Below, piece after piece: positions 1 through 6,731 of a DNA stretch of 6,731 nt; the stretch's first letter is position 1; every line of letters begins with the position of its first letter. The position numbers were made by a program, and so were the translations under genes. Under the pieces are notes generated by a model. It was given only the letters and a program-made list of their open reading frames with translations, had not been told where the DNA came from and ran no database searches. This stretch comes from Lentisphaerota bacterium. Lineage in GTDB: Bacteria > Verrucomicrobiota > Kiritimatiellia > JAAZAB01. The stretch covers positions 1 through 6,731 of the forward strand of contig JAIVGW010000298.1 of NCBI GenBank assembly GCA_020201415.1, written 5' to 3'.

Positions 1-1
1 T

Positions 2-60
2 TTCTACGGAGAATTCGACGGTCGGCGACGCAAGCGCGTCCTCGTGAAAATCATCGGCGA

Positions 61-64
<4 letters not shown>
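2..64 (+). CDS. C-terminal end of an unidentified protein (partial)
   Basis: The frame beginning at base 2 is open to a TGA stop at 62-64 and gives 20 residues, starting FYGEFDG and ending VLVKIIGE, with a basic RRRKR stretch between. The stop overlaps the priA ATG in the arrangement ATGA (61-64), which is typical of translationally coupled genes in one operon, and this is the main reason to believe it is real. The fragment is too short to assign to a family and I do not recognise it. No start, domain or membrane segment is visible because the gene extends beyond the left edge. Confidence 0.6.
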
Positions 65-2280
<2,216 letters not shown>

Positions 2281-2289
2281 CGGCGGAAA

Positions 2290-3374
2290 TCAGCCGCGGT
2301 AATAATCCGTGCCCCAGCGCGACACATCCTCACGCAGCAGGAATCCGCCGGTTTGATACCAGCGTCCGCCGCGCTCCATGTGCCCCGCCACCACCCGCTG
2401 CAACGAAGTCCCGCGCGGCATGTCCGCCGGTCGATCGTACACTCTGCCGCAGACCCGCTCCATAGTCTGCCGGTCATCGCCATCCGGCAGCGGGTAAAGA
2501 TAAAACTGCCTTGAAAACCGCACTATATTGGATGACGGCGGCAGGTAATCCTCAAGCTGGACATCGAAAAGCCAGGTATGGCAGGTGCAGACTCCGGCCG
2601 GGCGAACCCGCGCGGATCGATGACCTGCCCGGCAACCGACCCATCGCGCACTTCCAGTGTCGAGCGCCAAGCCTCCGGCCCGGCCCGGAGGTCATTGACC
2701 CCGTCAAACCGTCCGTCAGGGCGAAAAATCTGGCCGGGGCCGGCCAGCATGACCGGACGGATGGAATCCTTCTGACGATAGACGAGCAAGTCGCAGGGGA
2801 ACTCCTCCATACGAAACTGCAGCCGGCCCAGGCGGAACAGGCGCGCCTCCAGATGATCCTGCAGCCAACCGGTTGCATGCAGTTCGCTCAAGCCCCAGCG
2901 GCCATGCTTCTGCCGGTAATCCTGCATCCAGAGCGTCAGATCGCTGAAGGTGGCCTTGGTGACATCGGCGGCTATCCCGCGCTCGCGGTGGCGCCGCAGG
3001 GCCGCCGGCAAGCCGGCCAGGAAAACATAGGCATAGAACATTCCGGCCAGGGGGTGCAGATCCGGCAAAGTCGGCCATTTTTTAAGTTGTGTTTCCTTGT
3101 CGATACCGGCCTGTAAGAGGTGGTGACAATGCCAGGCCAGCCGGCGCAGGGCCGGATGCTTATGGAACATGTCCAGCCCCTGATGAAAGGCATCGACAAT
3201 TTCCTCGGGCATGGCCAGCTCGTCCAATGTCGCGCGGATCCAGTCCCGCTGCAGGAAAAACAATTCGCCGGCCGGCATGGCCGCGCAGGACTCATCCCAG
3301 GCCGCCGCCCATACGCCGGCCGCGCCGGCCAGCCCTACTTCCGCCAATGTTTCATTCAAGGTCGGAAAAACCAT
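2290..3374 (-). pseudogene. NAT_N/GNAT_C-type acyltransferase gene, broken by an internal deletion
   Basis: Two frames together resemble one acyltransferase of the NAT_N plus GNAT_C type, proteins with a GNAT-like fold whose substrates are largely unknown. The first frame, from ATG at 3374, gives 283 residues with family-like signatures: LRRLAWHCHHLL (76-87), GMFYAYVFLAGLP (111-123), LWMQDYRQKHGRWGL (148-162) and LFRLGRLQF (179-187). After IDPRGFAR (252-259) homology stops and the frame runs to a stop at 2523. The expected C-terminal end resumes in the -1 frame from about 2600: AGVCTCHTWLFDVQLEDYLPP, then SNIVRF and PRGTSLQRVV, ending at TGA 2290-2292. As I know the family, about 55-60 residues around a V-L-x-x-H-I-P-x-G-G motif lie between these blocks and are missing here. 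The remaining 1085 bases (about 361 codons) also fall short of a typical 400-420. The break lies within about 2594-2606. It converges with priA, nine bases between stops. A sequencing or assembly error cannot be excluded, but a single-base error alone would not account for the missing block. Confidence 0.82.
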
Positions 3375-3376
3375 AT

Positions 3377-3384
3377 CCCTCCTT
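3377..3384 (-). promoter_or_regulatory. Shine-Dalgarno for the broken acyltransferase gene
   Basis: On the minus strand AAGGAGGG is followed by AT and then the ATG at 3374-3372. The match to the anti-Shine-Dalgarno sequence is strong, but the spacing is unusually short (about 3 bases from the AAGGAGG core). It supports 3374 as the start, which also agrees with the N-terminal sequence typical of the family (a short P-T-L-x-x-x-L opening). Confidence 0.6.
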
Positions 3385-3401
3385 CAGCGTCGTTGCCGGC
3401 C

Positions 3402-3430
3402 ACGCTAAAGGAACGACCAGTCAAAGTCAA
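3402..3430 (-). promoter_or_regulatory. Candidate sigma-70 promoter for the acyltransferase gene
   Basis: On the minus strand TTGACT (3430-3425) is a 5-of-6 match to the -35 consensus. It is followed after exactly 17 bases by TAGCGT (3407-3402), a weaker -10 that keeps the first T, the A and the last T. Transcription would start near 3395, leaving a leader of about 20 bases that contains the Shine-Dalgarno. TTGACT occurs twice in tandem (3430-3425 and 3424-3419), but only the first has a plausible -10. Promoter rules for the host are unknown. Confidence 0.35.
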
Positions 3431-3498
3431 GCAGCGAGAGTCCAACCTGTTTTGCGGACTGCAATCCTGGGGTGAATGATAAATGCTTCAGGTGGAAA

Positions 3499-3513
3499 GC
3501 GGCGTCAAGCCGC
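3499..3513. repeat. Short GC-rich hairpin, sharing an 11-mer with 3793-3803
   Basis: GCGGC (3499-3503) and GCCGC (3509-3513) form a 5-bp stem with loop GTCAA. The 11-mer CGTCAAGCCGC at 3503-3513 recurs exactly at 3793-3803, just after the tandem array, in a similar palindromic setting (GCCGC before, GCCGCG after). I believe similar CGGCGTCAAGCCG hairpins are common between genes in Verrucomicrobiota and relatives, but that is from memory and was not searched. Confidence 0.55.
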
Positions 3514-3562
3514 CGCACTCCAAAATACCATCAAGGAGTTCATGATATCATACTGGAGAGTC

Positions 3563-3664
3563 TCTTGCAAAACCCCACGCCTTTCCGATTACTGGTAGGG
3601 ACGTTTCTCCGAAACGTCCGCGGACGGCTCGGAGAGCCGTCCCTACCGCAGAGGTTTTGCAAGA
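3563..3664. repeat. Palindromic element: 12-bp terminal inverted repeats around two paired hairpins (MITE- or REP-like)
   Basis: TCTTGCAAAACC (3563-3574) and GGTTTTGCAAGA (3653-3664) are a perfect 12-bp inverted repeat enclosing about 80 bases. Inside, GGTAG (3594-3598) pairs with CTACC (3643-3647) and encloses two perfect hairpins. The first has a 9-bp stem, GGACGTTTC/GAAACGTCC (3599-3607/3611-3619), with loop TCC. The second has a 9-bp stem, GGACGGCTC/GAGCCGTCC (3622-3630/3634-3642), with loop GGA. The fold would be a three-way junction or cruciform. It encodes no protein, so if mobile it would depend on a transposase elsewhere. Structure is read directly from the sequence; the mobile or REP-like nature is inference. 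Confidence 0.75.
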
Positions 3665-3687
3665 ACTTCTGGAGGGCGCAGACTTCG

Positions 3688-3786
3688 GCGTGAGCTCAGT
3701 CGAAGCGCTGCCTGCCCTGAGCTGAGTCGAAGGGCCCGCCCTGAGCTAAGTCGAAGGGCCCGCCCTGAGCTAAGTCGAAGGGTGCT
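3688..3786. repeat. 24-bp tandem repeat array (three good units plus one degenerate)
   Basis: Three units start at 3715, 3739 and 3763, exactly 24 bases apart, with core CCCTGAGCTAAGTCGAAGGG (TGAG instead of TAAG in the first). A diverged unit precedes them around 3688-3714, 27 bases out of register, and reads as a near-palindrome: CTTCG (3683-3687), TGAGCTCA (3691-3698), CGAAG (3701-3705). Units 1 and 2 are joined to the next by CCCG. Read on the minus strand in one frame the array would give a repeating LRLSSGRA peptide, which I take to be a by-product of the DNA repeat. No spacers, so not CRISPR. Confidence 0.85.
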
Positions 3787-3827
3787 GAGCCGCGTCAAGC
3801 CGCGATTGTTTAAAGGTGGCCGTTTTT

Positions 3828-3867
3828 CAGTCCGCAGTTTTGGGGTCCTACCCAAAACCGCGGACTG
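3828..3867. repeat. Long inverted repeat beside the stop of the DUF4838 gene
   Basis: CAGTCCGC (3828-3835) pairs with GCGGACTG (3860-3867) and GTTTTGGG (3837-3844) with CCCAAAAC (3851-3858). This gives a 17-bp stem with one A/C mismatch (3836/3859) and a 6-base loop GTCCTA. It begins 24 bases after the stop of the large minus-strand gene, a position suited to an mRNA 3'-end hairpin. It is not a textbook intrinsic terminator, because on the minus strand the stem is followed by AAAAA, not a T-run. The half-stem GCGGACTG also occurs at 3454-3461. Confidence 0.75.
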
Positions 3868-3891
3868 GAAGCAACATGGTCATCCATGCGC

Positions 3892-6729
3892 CTACCACAC
3901 CAGCAGCGATCCGGCCGGGTAATACTCAAAGCAACCCATGTCCACCACGCCATAGAAGTGGTCAATACGAGGATTGCCGTCGAGATCCACGGCTTCATCC
4001 ATCCAGGGCTGGTTCGTGCCGGCATTGATGCAGGACGAATACTCCGTCAGCCGGCAGTCACCATTCAGCATGTCCGCAAAAAGCGGATCATCCGTGATGT
4101 TGGCATTGGCTACAAAGTCCGTAATCGGTATTTCGCTGCCGGGATTGCCCAGCAGATAAGGCGCCGTACAACTGTTGGTGAAATACAAATTTGGCACATC
4201 AGCCGTGTTAACCCTAATGTTGCGCTGATCCGGCGAGGTCCCGTAGTAATTGTGATAGACCACCGAATTCATTGCGGTGAAGTGGCTGAAGGCGCCTTTC
4301 AAGTGAATCGCGCCCAGACTCCCGCCGCCCCAATTACTGGTGCGGTTGCGCGTAATTGTAGTGTTCTCCAGCGTGATGCTGTTGGCCGTATTATCCGTAA
4401 CGTAGATCGCTCCGCCCTGATAGCCGATATTGTCCCACAGCAGACAGTTGCGCAGCGTCAACGGTGTACGGTTCATGTGGATCGCGCCGCCGCCGGTCCC
4501 GGCATTTCCGGAAGTAGAACCGCGGTTGCCCCGGAACAGCGTATTGACTGCTTCCACCGGCGAACCCAGCGCGTCCACGGCCAGGGCGCCACCCTGCTGG
4601 TGCGTGGTAATATTTGCCAGATTATCCTCGAACACACTGTCATAAACCCCTAGCGCGGTCCAGTTGGCACGCATACCTCCGCCGGAACCGGCCAGCACCT
4701 GATTGGCGCGGAAGACACAATTACTGATCATCACCAGTGGTTTTGAGGTAGTGCTGTCACCTTCGATATATAACCCACCACCCACGCCTTCCGCGGTGTT
4801 GTCGGTAATCACGCAGTTGCGCAGCACCCCGGTGAAGGTGCGCCGACGCAGCAGGATGCCGCCGCCGTTGGCGGCGTAGCCATTGGCAATGGTGAACCCG
4901 TCCAGTTCAACCCAGGCGGCCGTGGTATGATCGGCACAGATGCCGCGGTAAAGCCCTTCGCCGTCGATCATAGTTGCGGCGGCGCCGGCGGATGAACGTA
5001 ACACCATAGGCTTGTCGCTATAAACCACATTGGTCACCCCATCCAGCACCACGGCGTTGGTCGGCACGGTGTAGCGGCCCGGTCCGACCCAGATTACGGC
5101 ATCGGGATAGATGGAATTGACCGCATCCTGAATATTACTCGCCGCCGAGGCCCAGTTGGTATAAGGATAAATTGGATCCTGTCCGTTCTGTGCCACGTAT
5201 TTATCCAGCATTGAATCGCGCAGTTCCCGCAACGGCTGGACAAAGTCCTCCATCATATCGATGCGCTGCCCGTATAGCGACGCGCCCGCCGCCAATTTGG
5301 CTGCCCGCAGCAGATCCAGCATGGTGGTCATGCTCGCCTCACTGGACTTCATGGTCCGCCAGTTTTGTTCACAGAATTCGACAAACGCCTTCATCTGAAC
5401 CGCAGCCGGACCGTAATACTTTTCATAATAGTCATCCAAAAGAGCGTCAATATCCTGATCCGCGTCCCAATACAGTCGCGCCGTCACATACAAATTCAAG
5501 TGATAAGCCGCCAGATCAGTATTGCCGGGATAATTGTTCCGATCACGGGAAATTTCAAGGAAATCGCCCATGTACTGGCCTTTCACATACTGTAGATCCT
5601 GGGCGATCAGGCGCGGGAAATAAACCGGTACGCCGTGCCAGGAGCTATCGCCATCCATATGTCGGTAGGCCTCGTATTTGAAAATCATGCCGGACGGCAA
5701 CACGGCCTGCCATGATGCCAGCATATTGGTATAGTAGCTCCAGGTTTCGGGATTATTAAACGTATGCCGATGAATACTGCACAGATTCAAAATCACGTTG
5801 GGCTGCATGACCATATTCGTCGGCGGCAGCCGATAGACATTGTAGGAAGAATGCTGCACGAATCGTCCGGGATGGCTCACCGCCACCTCCTGCGCCACAC
5901 GATTGACGTAATCGCAGACATAATTCGACAGCAACCCGCGTTCGCCAATCTCGGGAGTGCCCTTACCCTCACACAACTCGCATTCACAAAGCCGCATGTA
6001 GGAATCGCAGGGCATCACGCCAACCACCGGAGAGTCATAAACATCATAAAGGGTGCGCGCATAAGCCACGTTCTGAGTAAATAACCCGTACGAAGACAGA
6101 CATGGCGCGCCTTTCTCATTGCGATCCACCTGCCGCACACCATCCCATAGAGCATAATATTCCGGATGAGCCTGCTGCACCTCAACTCGACTGTGTACGG
6201 GCGTGGTTCCATGGGCTGAATAACCAAGCCCCAGAACCTCATGCCCGGAATTCAAACCCAAGCGCAAATACCACATGCATTCATCCACATCGGAAGGAAA
6301 CCGGCCAGGCATGGCCATCAGGCGCAGCATGAAGTCCGGCTCAACCAACCGATTGAGATCCGGAAGAGGAATATTAGCCATGGTCGGAACCACTTCACCC
6401 AGCTCTCCCGGGAAATACCAGCGCACACCCAGGCCGCGCAGGTATTCATGCACGGCATACAGCGAACCGCGTTTGTCATGGTCCCATAATTTGAGAGTCT
6501 TGTTATAGCATTTATAGGTTGTCTTGTAGGGATTGTCCCAATACTGACCGGTGAGCACATCCCACTCGGCCAGCATGGCCGGAATGTTGCCATTGCTGGA
6601 TGCATAGGGCGGCAGCGGTGTAAAATCCCAATCATGGCCCAGCAACACCAACCAGTCCGGACCGGAAACCATCCGGAACGCGCCATGGCTCAGTCCTTCA
6701 TCAGATACACCGAGCTCATCAGTGTAAAC
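3892..6729 (-). CDS. DUF4838 domain joined to a Pmp-like right-handed beta-helix; large probable exported protein (N-terminus missing)
   Basis: Partial: the frame stays open through the right edge, adding 19 residues before the first in-window ATG (6672-6670), which is therefore probably not the true start. Numbering below counts from that Met. Residues 1 to about 440 look like DUF4838, a domain often found in carbohydrate-active proteins and resembling alpha-glucuronidases: SLYAVHEYLRGLGVRWYFPGE (70-90), HPEYYALWDG (169-178), CLSSYGLF (191-198), a CxCxxC cluster (229/231/234), and LYVTARLYWDADQDIDALLDDYYEKYYGPA (394-423). After a helical linker, YPYTNWASAASNIQDAVNS (502-520) opens a right-handed parallel beta-helix. 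Its coils alternate GG-[AG]-[ILM] (603, 631, 664, 694, 728, 753, with LGAI near 786) and F-x-x-N-like turns (622, 654, 681, 713, 745, 773, 805), as in chlamydial polymorphic membrane proteins. The C-terminus has CINAG (881-885) and DLDGNPRI (896-903), a tail common on secreted beta-helix proteins, and ends at TAG 3894-3892 with no sorting signal. Any signal peptide would lie outside the window. Role inferred: binding or processing of a polysaccharide at or outside the cell surface; the substrate is unknown. Confidence 0.88.
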   Translation of the reverse strand, partial: VYTDELGVSDEGLSHGAFRMVSGPDWLVLLGHDWDFTPLPPYASSNGNIPAMLAEWDVLTGQYWDNPYKTTYKCYNKTLKLWDHDKRGSLYAVHEYLRGLGVRWYFPGELGEVVPTMANIPLPDLNRLVEPDFMLRLMAMPGRFPSDVDECMWYLRLGLNSGHEVLGLGYSAHGTTPVHSRVEVQQAHPEYYALWDGVRQVDRNEKGAPCLSSYGLFTQNVAYARTLYDVYDSPVVGVMPCDSYMRLCECELCEGKGTPEIGERGLLSNYVCDYVNRVAQEVAVSHPGRFVQHSSYNVYRLPPTNMVMQPNVILNLCSIHRHTFNNPETWSYYTNMLASWQAVLPSGMIFKYEAYRHMDGDSSWHGVPVYFPRLIAQDLQYVKGQYMGDFLEISRDRNNYPGNTDLAAYHLNLYVTARLYWDADQDIDALLDDYYEKYYGPAAVQMKAFVEFCEQNWRTMKSSEASMTTMLDLLRAAKLAAGASLYGQRIDMMEDFVQPLRELRDSMLDKYVAQNGQDPIYPYTNWASAASNIQDAVNSIYPDAVIWVGPGRYTVPTNAVVLDGVTNVVYSDKPMVLRSSAGAAATMIDGEGLYRGICADHTTAAWVELDGFTIANGYAANGGGILLRRRTFTGVLRNCVITDNTAEGVGGGLYIEGDSTTSKPLVMISNCVFRANQVLAGSGGGMRANWTALGVYDSVFEDNLANITTHQQGGALAVDALGSPVEAVNTLFRGNRGSTSGNAGTGGGAIHMNRTPLTLRNCLLWDNIGYQGGAIYVTDNTANSITLENTTITRNRTSNWGGGSLGAIHLKGAFSHFTAMNSVVYHNYYGTSPDQRNIRVNTADVPNLYFTNSCTAPYLLGNPGSEIPITDFVANANITDDPLFADMLNGDCRLTEYSSCINAGTNQPWMDEAVDLDGNPRIDHFYGVVDMGCFEYYPAGSLLVW

Positions 6730-6731
6730 AC

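Larger units (their letters stand above)
3375..3891. other. Gene-free, repeat-dense intergenic region
   Basis: About 517 bases separate the broken acyltransferase gene from the stop of the large DUF4838 gene; both lie on the minus strand. I see no convincing coding region: the short open frames here run through palindromes and tandem repeats and have no recognisable protein signature. There is no tRNA or riboswitch that I can recognise. Besides the promoter and Shine-Dalgarno at 3377-3430, the region contains several distinct repeats between 3499 and 3867, annotated separately. Bases 3431-3490 hold nothing I can name; a perfect 10-bp palindrome ATGATATCAT lies at 3542-3551. Confidence 0.8.

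Noticed and set aside
2523..2670. Programmed ribosomal frameshift joining the two acyltransferase frames
   Set aside because: No slippery heptamer or suitable stimulator is visible at the switch, and a frameshift would not restore the roughly 55-60 missing residues, so a deletion is the better explanation.
3472..3693. Plus-strand 73-codon open frame in the intergenic region
   Set aside because: It runs straight through the hairpins and terminal inverted repeats, and its product has no recognisable signature; it is a by-product of repeat DNA.
3688..3786. CRISPR array
   Set aside because: The 24-bp units follow each other directly with only CCCG linkers and no unique spacers; no cas genes are present.
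3643..3855. Minus-strand 70-codon frame with LRLSSGRA repeats as a repeat protein
   Set aside because: The peptide repeat simply mirrors the 24-bp (8-codon) DNA repeat, there is no ribosome binding site, and the frame spans two independent DNA repeats.
3828..3867. Classical rho-independent terminator of the DUF4838 gene
   Set aside because: The stem is good, but on the minus strand it is followed by A residues rather than a T-run, so it was called only as an inverted repeat.
3886..4653. Plus-strand 255-codon open frame opposite the beta-helix region
   Set aside because: It is antisense to well-conserved beta-helix repeats; long open frames opposite repetitive Gly/Asn/Thr-rich coding sequence are common, and no family signature is visible.
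6670..6672. ATG as the true start of the DUF4838 protein
   Set aside because: The frame stays open for 19 more codons to the window edge, there is no Shine-Dalgarno immediately upstream, and a start here would leave out the usual N-terminal part of the domain and any signal peptide.

Overview
The window looks like a piece of a bacterial chromosome from the PVC group, most plausibly Kiritimatiellota, Lentisphaerota or a related Verrucomicrobiota lineage. This is an inference from three things: a DUF4838 protein joined to a GG-A-I/F-x-x-N beta-helix, an NAT_N/GNAT_C acyltransferase of the type I associate with these groups, and an intergenic stretch packed with short palindromic repeats. No ribosomal RNA or other firm taxonomic marker is present.

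Layout, left to right. Positions 2-64 are the last 20 codons of an unidentified plus-strand gene. Its stop overlaps the start of priA (61-2280, +), a complete and apparently functional gene for the replication-restart helicase PriA. Nine bases beyond the priA stop lies the end of a convergent gene (2290-3374, -). This encodes an NAT_N/GNAT_C-type acyltransferase that is broken: its N-terminal half and its C-terminal end are both recognisable but lie in different frames, and the roughly 55-60 residues expected between them are absent. It is best called a pseudogene caused by an out-of-frame internal deletion.

Positions 3375-3891 contain no convincing gene. They hold a candidate promoter and Shine-Dalgarno for the broken gene, then a cluster of repeats: a short GC-rich hairpin, a 102-bp element with 12-bp terminal inverted repeats enclosing two matched 9-bp hairpins, a 24-bp tandem array, and a 17-bp-stem inverted repeat next to the stop of the next gene.

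Positions 3892-6729 (-) encode at least 945 residues of a large protein whose start lies beyond the right edge. Its N-terminal half is a DUF4838 domain (linked to carbohydrate-active enzymes). Its C-terminal half is a right-handed beta-helix with chlamydial-Pmp-like repeats, ending in a DLDGNPRI tail. It is probably an exported protein concerned with polysaccharides.

The genes do not form one pathway: a housekeeping operon end (priA) abuts an accessory region on the opposite strand. The most interesting items are the domain fusion in the large protein, the paired-hairpin element with compensatory differences, and the deletion in the acyltransferase gene. I found no evidence of a defence system, phage, CRISPR array, RNA gene or complete insertion sequence.
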